A stretch of 64,000 nt of DNA from Bog-793 sp963761425 (GCA_963761425.1 CAVXGQ010000005.1:682001-746000); one strand, 5' to 3'; numbered from the stretch's first letter, positions 52,202 through 61,286 are shown. Numbers and translations: made by a program. Notes: a model not told the origin generated them from the sequence alone.

Positions 52202-52570
52202 TCAGCGGCCCCGCAGAATGTTTCGCAAGACGAGGGCCGCGATCGTAATGACCGCGCCAACAACCGTCGTCGCGCGGACCCGCTGCGCGGTGGCTCCCGC
52301 ACTCACCACCGCGTCCGCGAGGATGACCGCGTCGGCTTCGGCCGGCACCGGTTCTAGCCGGTCAATGACCTGACGCGCGACCTGCGCATCCGGCCGCCGG
52401 AGAAGAAATGCCGCCTGTGCCACGGCGAACTGAGCGTCCCGGCGGAATTCGTGGGCGATCACGTCGGCGTCGCGACCGCGCCGCCATTCGCACGGATACG
52501 TCTCCCCCTGCAGCTGATCTCCCCACCAGGCTTGAAGGTAGCGAGTGAATCGATTGCTCGGATCGCGCAT
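52202..52570 (-). CDS. Hypothetical protein with C-terminal membrane helix
   Basis: A 122-residue protein. The N-terminal part is soluble and helical (VIAHEFRRDAQFAVAQAAFL), then an acidic stretch, then one hydrophobic helix near the C-terminus (about residues 98-115) with a basic end (RGR). It looks like a tail-anchored protein with the bulk in the cytosol. The ATG is set by TAGACT 8 bases upstream. No family is recognised. Confidence 0.55.
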   Translation of the reverse strand: MRDPSNRFTRYLQAWWGDQLQGETYPCEWRRGRDADVIAHEFRRDAQFAVAQAAFLLRRPDAQVARQVIDRLEPVPAEADAVILADAVVSAGATAQRVRATTVVGAVITIAALVLRNILRGR

Positions 52571-52578
52571 GGCGGCTC

Positions 52579-52584
52579 AGTCTA
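52579..52584 (-). promoter_or_regulatory. -10 element of the tail-anchored hypothetical gene, leaderless type
   Basis: On the minus strand TAGACT is followed after 8 bases by the ATG at 52570. Confidence 0.4.
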
Positions 52585-52981
52585 GGACTGCCCGATCGAA
52601 CCAGCCCGCCCGCGCCGAAATGAGCCGGCGATCCGCGTGACCCGGTTCGGCATCTCCTGCTGCCCCGACGCGAGGCGTGACCCCGGCTTGCATCGGCCCG
52701 CGACGCATCCCCGGGCGGATTCGGGTCGGCGGCACAACCAGCTCGGAATCGGTCGTTGAGGCTGTCCGGCGGCTGTCTCACGGTGTCACTCCTCTCGCCC
52801 AAGGAATGTCCAGGACACGGCGTCGCCGGACCTTCGGGGATCCGAACACGCTGACGGCTCCGGACCTGAGCCCGGCCCTCCTCGCCGGAGCACGGAACGA
52901 GTTGACAACGAACTGACCGCGCCCTGCGCCTAGTCTCCCCGTCACGACTAAACACCGCTCGAAGATGAAAGGACCGCAACC
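52585..52981. other. Intergenic region before a small gene
   Basis: About 400 bases with no supported gene. A TAGTCT element at about 52931 and an AAAGGA near 52968 probably serve the 51-residue gene that follows. Confidence 0.4.
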
Positions 52982-53137
52982 ATGGCGACGGACGAGGAGA
53001 TCCTCTCGGCGATCAGCGACCGGATGCTCCGCCAGATCGACGAAGGTGCGACCAGCGACACGATCCTGAAGCTCGCAGAGGCCTGGGCTTGGATCCGCTC
53101 GCCGGGGCAGCCCCACGCAGGGTTCTCGGCGGCCTAG
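52982..53137 (+). CDS. Small 51-residue acidic helical protein
   Basis: A short gene of 51 codons. The translated product starts MATDEEILSAISDRMLRQID and continues with EGATSDTILKLAEAWAWIRS. It is helical and acidic, with a Trp-x-Trp near the end. The ATG has AAAGGA upstream and a TAGTCT -10-like element about 45 bases upstream. It is followed by the L,D-transpeptidase gene 88 bases later. Family not recognised, but its composition and codon use are those of a real gene. Confidence 0.55.
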   Translation: MATDEEILSAISDRMLRQIDEGATSDTILKLAEAWAWIRSPGQPHAGFSAA

Positions 53138-53200
53138 TCGGTCAAAGCACCAGTCAGCGGCGCTGGCCGACCCTGCGCGCCTGCCGCGACTCCCCACCCG

Positions 53201-53220
53201 TAGACTCCCGCCGAGGAGGA
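53201..53220 (+). promoter_or_regulatory. -10 and ribosome binding site of the L,D-transpeptidase gene
   Basis: TAGACT (53201-53206) is followed by GAGGAGGA (53213-53220), six bases before the ATG. The leader is very short but has a Shine-Dalgarno sequence. Confidence 0.4.
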
Positions 53221-53225
53221 CCGAG

Positions 53226-54614
53226 ATGGCGGTCGAGCGCCAAGCCGGAGACAAGGCGACGTCGAGCCGGAGACGGGTGATCGTCTGGGTGACGCTTGTC
53301 GTGATCGTGGTGGTTGGCACGATCGAAGGATTCGCGGCCACCTCGGTCAACGTCGGCTCGCGCTCGGTCAAGTCTCTCGGGGGATGGCAACAGACGGTCC
53401 CTTCGAAAAAGAAGCCCAAGCCCGGCCACCTCCACCTGAGAGCCGAGTATCCGGTCGCCGGCTCCAGCAACGTCTCCTTCGCCTCGGCGGTGAACCTCGA
53501 TTTCTCCCTCCCCCTGTCGCCACTTACGCCTCTACCGAAGCTGACCCCGTCGGTCCCCGGCCACTGGACGCGACCGACCCCGACGACGCTCGTGTTCCGG
53601 CCAGACGGCTACTTCATCCCCCTCCAACAGATCACCGTTCACATCCCCGGCGGTTCTGGGGGGATCCGCGCGCGATCCGGCGCCACGCTCAGCTCGTCGT
53701 TGTCGGCCAACTTCACGATCGAAGATGTCCCGGTCTTGCGGCTTCAGCAGCTGCTCGCGGAACTCGGTTACCTGCCGGTCACCTTCGCGCGCGCCGGCTC
53801 GACTGGCTCGACCGGCGCGCCGGGCACCTATCCCTCGCCGGTCACGACCACCGGTTCGTCAACCGATCCACAATCGGCCCTCGCCCTCGAACCACGGACG
53901 GCCGCCACGATCCCGCTCGAGCCCGAGACCGGGAACTTCCAGTGGCGATACTCGAATGTGCCCTCCCAGCTCTCGGCACTGTGGGTTCCCGGCGCTTGGA
54001 ACGTGGTCACGGAAGGTGCCCTGATGGCCTTCGAGGCCGACCACGGACTCGACGTCGACGGCGTCGCCGGACCTACGGTCTGGTCTGCGCTTTTGAATGC
54101 CGTCGCCGTCCGTGACGTGACCACCCGCCCGTACACCTACCTAATCGGGACCGAAACGCTGCCGGAGACCCTCTACGTCTGGCGTGCCGGCCAGGTGGTC
54201 TTCCAGACCCCCATCAATACCGGGGTCTACGCGGCTCCCACACCGCTGGGAACCTGGCCCGTCTACCTGCGCTTCCTCTCGACGACCATGAAGGGCACCA
54301 ACCCTGACGGCACCAAGTACGACGACCCCGGTGTCCCCTGGGTCTCGTACTTCTACGAATCCGACGCCGTACACGGCTTCCTCCGACCCGGTTACGGCTA
54401 CCCCCAGAGCGACGGTTGCGTCGAGCTCCCCTACTCGGCCGCCGAGACCGTCTTCCCGTTCGACACCTACGGCACGCTCGTGACCATCACGACGGGACAG
54501 CTTTCGCAAGAGCTCGGCACGACGGCCCCGTACTTCATCTCTCCGCCGACCGCCACGACCACGACGACGACCACCACCACCACCACCACCACCGTGCCGA
54601 TCGGCGTTGACTAG
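53226..54614 (+). CDS. Secreted L,D-transpeptidase with peptidoglycan-binding domain
   Basis: A 462-residue envelope enzyme that makes 3-3 cross-links or attaches proteins to peptidoglycan. An N-terminal membrane segment (about residues 18-38) anchors it outside. An Ig-like strand-rich domain follows, then a peptidoglycan-binding helix set (ALMAFEADHGLDVDGVAGPTV, about 260-285). The YkuD catalytic domain ends with the His in VHGFLR and the nucleophile Cys in SDGCVELP (about residue 398). The C-terminus is a run of Thr. The ATG has GAGGAGGA upstream. Confidence 0.92.
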   Translation: MAVERQAGDKATSSRRRVIVWVTLVVIVVVGTIEGFAATSVNVGSRSVKSLGGWQQTVPSKKKPKPGHLHLRAEYPVAGSSNVSFASAVNLDFSLPLSPLTPLPKLTPSVPGHWTRPTPTTLVFRPDGYFIPLQQITVHIPGGSGGIRARSGATLSSSLSANFTIEDVPVLRLQQLLAELGYLPVTFARAGSTGSTGAPGTYPSPVTTTGSSTDPQSALALEPRTAATIPLEPETGNFQWRYSNVPSQLSALWVPGAWNVVTEGALMAFEADHGLDVDGVAGPTVWSALLNAVAVRDVTTRPYTYLIGTETLPETLYVWRAGQVVFQTPINTGVYAAPTPLGTWPVYLRFLSTTMKGTNPDGTKYDDPGVPWVSYFYESDAVHGFLRPGYGYPQSDGCVELPYSAAETVFPFDTYGTLVTITTGQLSQELGTTAPYFISPPTATTTTTTTTTTTTTVPIGVD

Positions 54615-54798
54615 CGTCGCGTCCATCCACCCCACGGCCCGCCCAATACCCAGGCGTCTGACCGGGAACGGCCGACAACCGACGGTCGGTACGACGTCGC
54701 CCCTACGCTCGGCGCGTGGCTGCGCCTTGTGATGGAGTGGGCTCCAGCCGTCGGCGATAACGGATCACGCCCTGCTGGGCGGTACGCGAGGAGGCGAC

Positions 54799-56970
54799 GT
54801 GGAGGTATCGGTCGGACCACCAGTCGTGTCGACCCATTTCAACGACGAGTTCGTCGTGTGCGAATTGACCGCGGAGATGTCGAGCACGAAAGAACAAGGC
54901 TACTTTGCCGCGGACACGCGTCTCGTCTCGGGATACCGCCTGAAGCTCGGCGGCAACCGCCCGATCCTCCTCAACGCCGCTGCCGTCGCCGACCAATCGG
55001 CGCGTTTTGAATTCACCAACGCGCCGACCGTCGGGGCCGACGGCACCGAGATACGGGAACACTCGATCCACCTCCGGCTCGACCGATGCGTTGGCCCCGG
55101 TGTGCACGAGGACTACGACGTCACAAACCACGGCCGCTCCCCGCTCGTCGTCGACCTGGAGGTGAGCCTCGAGTCGGACTTCGCCGACTTGTTCGACGTG
55201 AAAGCGCATCGCCGGATCCGCCGCGGTTCGATCCACAGCACGTGGGACGAAGAGGCGGGCGTGCTCACCACCCGCTATCGAAATGGGACCTTTGCGCGGG
55301 CGCTCGTCGTCGAGGTACACAACGCGGCCTCTCCCCCGGAGTTCGCCAACGGCGGGTTGTTGTTCCGGTTCGCGCTGGAACCGAAGGGCTCCTGGCATAC
55401 CTGCCTGTGGTGGATCGCGGTTATCGACGGCGAGGAGCGCCGCGTCATCCGACCATGCCACCAGCTCCTCGCCGGAGAGGCTGACGAGGAGGCGGCCCGC
55501 CGTCGCTGGGTCGGAGAGGCGACGATCTTCGAGACTTCGAACGAGAACATCACGAACGCACTGCGCCAGGCGGTTGACGATCTCTCGGCGCTCCGCCTAC
55601 ACCGCCATGACCAACTGGCGGCCGCGAAAGGCGACGATGACCCCGACGCCTGGGTTCTCGCCGCCGGAATCCCCTGGTTCGTCACCCTTTTCGGACGTGA
55701 TGCCCTCATAGTCTCGTTCCAGTCCCTGGCGCTGTCGCCCCGCTTCGCGCTCGGGAGCCTGCGCGCCCTGGCTGCCCTGCAGGCCGGCAGCTACGACGAC
55801 GCGCGGGACATGCAGCCGGGCAAGATCGAGCACGAGATCCGTCACGGCGAGCTCGCCGCCCTCCACCTGGTCCCGCACACCCCCTACTACGGGGCACACG
55901 ACACGACGACCCTCTACGTGCTGGTCGCCGCGCTGGCCTGGCGCTGGCACGGGGATCGTCAGGCCCTCGACGAGGTGCGCCCACATGTCGAGCGCGCGCT
56001 CGCGTGGCTCGCCCGCGACGGCGACGTCGACCAGGACGGCCTCCAGGAGTACCAGACACGCGCGCCCAACGGTTACTACAACCAGGGTTGGAAGGATTCG
56101 GGGGATGGGATTCCCATGGCCGACGGGTCCCCGGCCAAGCTCCCGATCGCACTTTGCGAGCACCAGGGTCTCGTGGTCGCCGCCAAACGCGCCTGGGCCA
56201 GCGTGCTCGAGGAGGCGTACGGGGACGACGACGGAGCGGACCGACTGCGACACGAGGCTGACCGACTCGCCACCCAGATCGAGGAGCGCTTCTGGTGGGA
56301 GGAAGAAGGCACCTACTATCTCGGTCTCGACGGCGACAAGCGCCCGATCGAGTCGGTGGCGTCCAATCCCGGGCATCTGCTTTGGCAAGGCGCCGTCGAT
56401 CCGTCGCGCGCGGCCCGCGTCGTGCGCCGCCTCCTTGCCGACGACATGTGGAGCGGCTGGGGCATCCGCACCCTCTCCGCCGAGCACGTCGCCTACGACC
56501 CCTTGTCCTATCAGCTCGGGTCGGTGTGGCCGCACGACAACGCGATCATCGCGGCCGGCTTTCGCGCCTACGGGTTCGACGCCGAGGCCGCTCAGGTTGC
56601 CAAGGCGATCTTCGACGCCTCGGCGATGTTCACCTACCAGCGCCCGCCCGAGCTCTTCGCGGGGCTCGCGCGGGATCCCGGAGGCTTCCCGGTCCAGTAC
56701 CTGGGCGCGAACGTGCCCCAGGCCTGGTCCTCGGGCGCACTGGTCCATTTCGTGACGACACTTCTCGGCCTCGAGGCCGACGCCCCGTCCCGGGTCTTGT
56801 ACCTCCGGCCGGCGCTGCCTTCGTGGATGGACCAGGTGACACTGCGACAGCTGCGCGTCGGCGATTCCTCGATCGATCTGCGGATCAGCCGCCGCGCCGA
56901 CGGGAGCCATGGGGTCGAGGTGCTCGCGGGATCTTCCGGGCTGCGCGTCGATCTCGTCGCCGTCCCCTGA
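54799..56970 (+). CDS. Glycogen-debranching-type enzyme (amylo-alpha-1,6-glucosidase family)
   Basis: A 723-residue protein. An N-terminal beta-sandwich (about residues 1-220), of the type found at the front of bacterial GDE-like proteins, is followed by a six-hairpin (alpha/alpha)6 barrel (about 250-690). Conserved blocks are AGIPWFVTLFGRDALIVSFQ near 292, GKIEHEIRHGE near 345, NQGWKDSGDGI near 430 and YQLGSVWPHDNAII near 570. The Asp and Glu in these blocks are the likely catalytic acids. It probably trims alpha-1,6-linked or storage glucans. The GTG start has GAGGCGACG upstream. Confidence 0.85.
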   Translation: MEVSVGPPVVSTHFNDEFVVCELTAEMSSTKEQGYFAADTRLVSGYRLKLGGNRPILLNAAAVADQSARFEFTNAPTVGADGTEIREHSIHLRLDRCVGPGVHEDYDVTNHGRSPLVVDLEVSLESDFADLFDVKAHRRIRRGSIHSTWDEEAGVLTTRYRNGTFARALVVEVHNAASPPEFANGGLLFRFALEPKGSWHTCLWWIAVIDGEERRVIRPCHQLLAGEADEEAARRRWVGEATIFETSNENITNALRQAVDDLSALRLHRHDQLAAAKGDDDPDAWVLAAGIPWFVTLFGRDALIVSFQSLALSPRFALGSLRALAALQAGSYDDARDMQPGKIEHEIRHGELAALHLVPHTPYYGAHDTTTLYVLVAALAWRWHGDRQALDEVRPHVERALAWLARDGDVDQDGLQEYQTRAPNGYYNQGWKDSGDGIPMADGSPAKLPIALCEHQGLVVAAKRAWASVLEEAYGDDDGADRLRHEADRLATQIEERFWWEEEGTYYLGLDGDKRPIESVASNPGHLLWQGAVDPSRAARVVRRLLADDMWSGWGIRTLSAEHVAYDPLSYQLGSVWPHDNAIIAAGFRAYGFDAEAAQVAKAIFDASAMFTYQRPPELFAGLARDPGGFPVQYLGANVPQAWSSGALVHFVTTLLGLEADAPSRVLYLRPALPSWMDQVTLRQLRVGDSSIDLRISRRADGSHGVEVLAGSSGLRVDLVAVP

Positions 56971-57049
56971 CCACGGCCCAGCACCGGGACTAAACCCGGC
57001 ATCCGGCCGCCATCACGACCAGACTGGGACGAGACGAAAGGCGCCGCCG

Positions 57050-57988
57050 ATGAAGCTTGATGCCGGGGACGACGTGCCGATCCAGGAGGGCTTCCTCCCG
57101 TTCGCTGGTCACCGGACCTGGTACCGGATCGCCGGCGAGGGGGAGGCCGCGGGGAGGTTGCCGCTGCTTTGCCTCCATGGGGGTCCGGGAGCCACGTGGC
57201 ATCACCTGGAGCCGTACGAAGAGCTCGCCGAGGGACGCCGCGTGGTCTGCTACGACCAGCTCGGTTGTGGCCATTCCGCCGTCGACCAGCCCCACGACCC
57301 TTCGATGTGGACGGTGGAGCTCTACCTCGAAGAGATCGAAGCGGTCCGAGAGGCGCTCGGCCTCGCGCACTGTCACCTCATCGGCCACTCCTGGGGCGGG
57401 ATGCTCGCCATGGCCTACGCCGCCCAGCGACCCCGGGGACTCGCTGATCTCATCGCCGAGTCCGCACCGGCGTCGGTGCCGTTCTGGCTCACCGAGATCG
57501 ACCGGCTTCGCGCCGAGCTGCCTCGCGACGTTGAGGACACCCTGCACCGCCACGAGCGCGACGGGACCACCGACAGCGACGAGTACCAGACGACGATGAT
57601 GGTCTTTTACGATCGCCACGTTTGTCGCATCCGACCCTGGCCCGACTGGTTGCAACGGACCTTCGACGCGCTCGAGGCGAACCGAGAGGTATACCTCACG
57701 ATGAACGGCCCGAGTGAGTTCCACGTCATCGGCCTGCTGCGGGATTTCGACATCACGGCACACCTCCACGAGATCGCGGTGCCGACGTTGCTCTTCTGCG
57801 GCGAATTCGACGAGGTCACGCCGACGACGGTCAATCAGGCGCACCAGGCCATTGCCGGATCGCAGTTCGTCGTGCTGGAGGGTTGCTCGCACATGTCCCA
57901 GGCGGAGCGCCCCGACCTTGCGCTCGGGCTCCTCCGAGGCTGGCTGGCCGGTGTGGAGGCCAGCCGAAGCGCGCCACCCCCGGACTAG
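57050..57988 (+). CDS. Proline iminopeptidase-like alpha/beta hydrolase
   Basis: A 312-residue S33-type peptidase family member that removes N-terminal proline or acts on similar small substrates. LCLHGGPGATWHHLEPYEEL (about residues 38-57) is the oxyanion region and YDQLGCGHS is typical. The nucleophile Ser is in GHSWGGML (about 109-116), the acid in GEFDEVTP and the His in GCSHMSQ. The inner ATG at 57050 is preferred because homologues start just before the first strand. It is 79 bases downstream of the debranching enzyme gene. Confidence 0.88.
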   Translation: MKLDAGDDVPIQEGFLPFAGHRTWYRIAGEGEAAGRLPLLCLHGGPGATWHHLEPYEELAEGRRVVCYDQLGCGHSAVDQPHDPSMWTVELYLEEIEAVREALGLAHCHLIGHSWGGMLAMAYAAQRPRGLADLIAESAPASVPFWLTEIDRLRAELPRDVEDTLHRHERDGTTDSDEYQTTMMVFYDRHVCRIRPWPDWLQRTFDALEANREVYLTMNGPSEFHVIGLLRDFDITAHLHEIAVPTLLFCGEFDEVTPTTVNQAHQAIAGSQFVVLEGCSHMSQAERPDLALGLLRGWLAGVEASRSAPPPD

Positions 57989-58025
57989 CTCCTGGCGATC
58001 CCCACCCCCGCCGCCGAACCAGGAC
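57989..58025. other. Short gap before a doubtful minus-strand frame
   Basis: No terminator hairpin is obvious after the iminopeptidase gene. The next firm gene is on the opposite strand, ending at 58317. Confidence 0.3.
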
Positions 58026-58289
58026 CTACTGGGGCTTGGGCACTACCACCTTCGGTCCCTTTCCCATCGGGATCAGAACCGACCCCGCAACGCCTGCTGG
58101 CGGCCTGACGCAAGCCATCGCTCCGGCGAGATGGCCCGCGAGCATGAACGGGTCCACACCGAATGCCTTCCGCCACCACGGGGAAAGATTTGCGTCGACA
58201 ACCGCCTCGAAGGAAACGCCGGGACCGAGGACCGGCTTGGGGGCGGAACGTGCGTCGGGACGCCATGCCGGTCGACGAGCTCGCGACAC
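58026..58289 (-). CDS. Doubtful small ORF, possible gene remnant
   Basis: An 87-residue frame starting with GTG. Its C-terminal part (SFEAVVDANLSPWWRKAFGV, then DPFMLAGHLAGAMACV) has protein-like composition, while the first 20 residues do not. No ribosome binding site is seen. It may be the tail of a gene that lost its front, or chance. Confidence 0.25.
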   Translation of the reverse strand: MSRARRPAWRPDARSAPKPVLGPGVSFEAVVDANLSPWWRKAFGVDPFMLAGHLAGAMACVRPPAGVAGSVLIPMGKGPKVVVPKPQ

Positions 58290-58316
58290 GTCGCAACAGC
58301 ACCGGCTCTGCCGGAG

Positions 58317-59543
58317 TCAGCTCGTCGGCTCGTAGGTGACGCTGAACGAGGCGTCGCCCTGTACCGGGCTCGGCATCGCCTCGTCTGAGCCGTCGACACG
58401 CTGCATCTCGATCGCGTCGGAATACGAGAAGCCGGTGGACGGACTCACGCTGAGATTGGTGAACGAGACGACCCCGAAGTCGGCGAGCGGTGTCAGTGCC
58501 GAGCTGCCCAGTACCCCCGAGTCCTCGGCCACCCATTCGGCGGAAGCCCCGGCATAGGGGACCGCCTCGCTGGCGGTGGCGCTCTGGCCGGAGGTCAGGT
58601 CGGTCACCAAGGCGGTCCACCCGCCCGATGCGGTCTGCGAAACCTCGGCCTGGATGACGTCTCCGGTGTTCACCGAGAACTGTTCCTGCCAGGCATATCC
58701 AAGCGCTCCATCGCTCCACACCACGAAGTTGGTCTGCGATCCGCCGCTACAAGTCGAGGCGGTGCCCGCCTGGAAGAGCTGAGAGGGATGAACCCATCCG
58801 TTGACACCGACCCAGTCCGAGGTGCCCCCGTTCGGCACGACCGTGCAGTTGAGCGTCGGGACCGTCCACTCGGCACCGACCTCTTGGTAGCCACCATTCG
58901 TCAGGACGTAGCCGGACCAGTTCTCCGACGACAGGCCGGGAGTCGCGGCGGGCGTCGGCGTCGTGGTCGTGGTCGTCGACGGGTCTGAAGTCGACGACGC
59001 GCTGGACGCCGCGGCCTGGGTCCGCCCCGAGGAACGGTGGGTCGTTGTTGCATGTGTCGGCGTGCGCCTCGGGGCCACGGTGGTGGGCGGCACCGAAGTG
59101 GTGGTCGGGGCGACGGTGGTGGGCGGCACCGAGGTGGTGGTCGGGGCGACGGTGGTGGGTGGTACCGAGGTGGTGGTCGGGGCGACGGTGGTGGGCGGCA
59201 CCGAGGTGGTGGTCGGGGCGACGGTGGTGGGTGGTACCGAGGTGGTGGTCGGGGCGACGGTGGTGGGTGGCACCGAGGTGGTGGTCGGGGCAGTCTGCGC
59301 CAGGTGGTTCAGGTCCGCCCGAGGGACGGAATACGACGAGTCGGCGCCCGTTCGACCCATGCCCCCGACCTGGCTCCCCCCGATGGCCAGGAGGGCGGCG
59401 ACGCCCCCGACCAGGACCAGCCGGCGGGCCCCCCGAGCCGACGGAGGGAGATGATGCCGCCCCGGGCGGCAGGTGATCGCCACCGGCGACCACTCTCCGT
59501 GTGACCACTCTGTGTGCTTAGGTTCCTCGGTGCCTCTCCGCAC
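58317..59543 (-). CDS. Secreted G1 (eqolisin-like) glutamic peptidase with Thr/Pro repeat linker
   Basis: A 408-residue extracellular protein. A hydrophobic signal segment (RRLVLVGGVAALLAIGG) is followed by a linker with six identical-length 12-residue repeats (APTTTSVPPTTV) and more Thr/Ser. The catalytic domain (about residues 205-408) starts ENWSGYVLTNGGYQEVGAEW. The catalytic Gln is probably in LFQAGT (after WVGVNG) and the Glu in SAEWVAEDSG. Such peptidases act at low pH, which suggests an acidic habitat, though this is inference. The GTG at 59543 is followed by a second possible GTG at 59483. Confidence 0.82.
   Translation of the reverse strand: MRRGTEEPKHTEWSHGEWSPVAITCRPGRHHLPPSARGARRLVLVGGVAALLAIGGSQVGGMGRTGADSSYSVPRADLNHLAQTAPTTTSVPPTTVAPTTTSVPPTTVAPTTTSVPPTTVAPTTTSVPPTTVAPTTTSVPPTTVAPTTTSVPPTTVAPRRTPTHATTTHRSSGRTQAAASSASSTSDPSTTTTTTPTPAATPGLSSENWSGYVLTNGGYQEVGAEWTVPTLNCTVVPNGGTSDWVGVNGWVHPSQLFQAGTASTCSGGSQTNFVVWSDGALGYAWQEQFSVNTGDVIQAEVSQTASGGWTALVTDLTSGQSATASEAVPYAGASAEWVAEDSGVLGSSALTPLADFGVVSFTNLSVSPSTGFSYSDAIEMQRVDGSDEAMPSPVQGDASFSVTYEPTS
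59077..59292 (-). repeat. Six 36-bp tandem repeats coding the peptidase linker
   Basis: Six units of 36 bases begin at 59077, 59113, 59149, 59185, 59221 and 59257. Units differ mainly at two or three silent positions (for example GGCGGCACC against GGTGGTACC). They encode 12-residue Thr/Pro repeats. Confidence 0.9.
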
Positions 59544-59875
59544 AAAGTCATCGTCTACCCAACGGTGCTACCAGCACAGACACGCATGAGGCCTCTTGGA
59601 ATGGCACAACGGACCTACGCTGGCTTGGCTCACGTGTGTCGAGTTACGAACGCTCTCCGTGACAATCTAAGCCCAGAAGATCACTCGCTGTCACCTTATA
59701 ACCACGACGGGTGATGCTGGTCGTCCGCCCAGGTTTGCCGATGGACACTCTTCGTGGTCGTAAAAAGACCGGGCGGCCGAAGCGACACAGCACCTCCCAC
59801 CGCCTGCGCCAGCTCACCCGGGAGCCGGGCCGGATCGGAGCGCGAAGAGACTTCTCGGGTGCTCGCAGGCCAGGA
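59544..59875. other. Intergenic region, no supported gene
   Basis: About 330 bases between the G1 peptidase start and the 3' end of the MFS gene. It is somewhat AT-rich near 59560-59700. No promoter could be assigned with confidence. Confidence 0.4.
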
Positions 59876-61286
59876 TCACGGCTGGCCGGTGAATCCCCCC
59901 GCGGCGGGCCGCTCACCGAGGTCCGCGATGCCGGACGACCCTTCGCTCGTCACAGCTGGTGGCCCGATGGGGCGCACGAGCGATCGCCAACCCAGGATCG
60001 CCGTCACCAGGAGAGCGAGACCTGCCAGCCCAAAACCCTCCCGCGGACCCGCGGAATCGGCGACCCACCCGATCGCCGGTCCGGTGACCAACGAGGTCCC
60101 GGGCAGCGCCATGTTCCAGATGCTCATCACCCGACCCCGCATCGGCGGATTGGTCTCCATCTGGACGAGCGTGTTCGCTCGCGCGATGAACCAGATCGAT
60201 ACGCATCCCGTGAGGACCAGTCCGGCGATCTCGAGGCTCACCCCGAGAGCGCTCGCGGTCATGAGCACGCACACCCCTGTCGCCAGTGCAAGAACCGCGA
60301 CGTTCCGCCCAGTCGGGCGACGCCTACTCGAAGCCGCGAGCAACGCCCCCGGGAGCGCGCCAAGCCCGAAAGCCGCCATCATCAACCCGTAGCCGCCGCT
60401 GCCGAGGTGAAAAACCCTGGTCGTAAGCAGCGGCAACGTGACACCGAGACCGAAGAGCATGCCGGAGGCGGCGGCCAGGAACAGACACGTGCGGATGGCG
60501 CCGAAGTCCCACACGTAGCGCAGGCCGGCACGCAACCGACCCCTGAGCGCCGGGGCTTCGAGACCCGGGTACGTCGGACTGACCGTACGGTAGACGAGCA
60601 GCACGACGAGCGGCGCCAGGAACGAAACCGCGTTGAACTCAAAGCAAGGGGCTACTCCCACCGTCGCGAGCAGCACGCTGCCAGCAGCCGGGCCAAGAAC
60701 GCGAGAAGCATTGAGCACTACCTCGTAGAGGCTCACCGCGCTCGGCGAGCCGACCCCTGCCAACGAGCTCGGCCACGTAAACCTGGCGCGCTGCGGCGTC
60801 GGGCGCGTTCACCGTGCCGGAGGCCGCGGCGAGGACGAACAGCATCCAGAGTCGGATCGCCCCCGTGGCGGTGAGCACGGCAAGCAGGCTGGCGAGCCCG
60901 ATAAAGAGGCTCTGAGTCACGATCAGCAGGCGACGTCGATCGACCCGGTCGACCAGGACTCCTGCCCAAGGTCCCCCCACGAGGACCGGCAAGAGTGCGC
61001 AAGAACTCAGCAGACCGAGGTCGACCCCCTTCCCAGTGAGCTTAAGCACGAGCCAGGTCTGGGCGACCATCTGGGTCGTCGATCCCGAGGCCGAGAAGAT
61101 CTGGCTCAGAAACCACCACCGGAATACCGGCTCATGGAGCGATCGGAACGCGTGGAACAGGTTCTGCCGACGCAGGGCGTCTTCTGGTCCCTCCTGTCGT
61201 GCCGGCAGACCTGCGCGGCGGTGACCACGCGTTGCCACGTCATCAGGCGCGCGACGGGAGCTTCGTCGGCGGTGGGATCCGCGCAT
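59876..61286 (-). CDS. MFS exporter (EntS-like), one apparent indel
   Basis: A 12-helix major facilitator of about 469 residues when two frames are joined. The front half (FRWWFLSQIFSASGSTTQMV, with LVDRVDRRRLLI as the loop 2-3 motif) runs to VAELVGRGRL. One extra base near 60746 shifts the frame. The second half continues PSAVSLYEVVLNASRVLGPA and ends after about six more helices. Without that base the sequence reads RLPSAVSL, as in EntS-like exporters. The front ~40 residues are basic and may not be coding; the start is uncertain. The substrate is unknown. Confidence 0.8.

Noticed and set aside
54560..54600. Run of ACC/ACG triplets as a possible unstable repeat of interest
   Set aside because: It encodes a Thr tail on the L,D-transpeptidase. 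Such tails are common in secreted actinobacterial proteins.
59077..59292. Regular 36-bp repeats resembling a CRISPR array
   Set aside because: The units are contiguous with no spacers, and they code an in-frame Thr/Pro linker in the G1 peptidase.
58963..59454. Plus-strand open frame rich in Gly/Thr/Glu/Val repeats
   Set aside because: It is the antisense shadow of the peptidase linker repeats and has no ribosome binding site or known domain.
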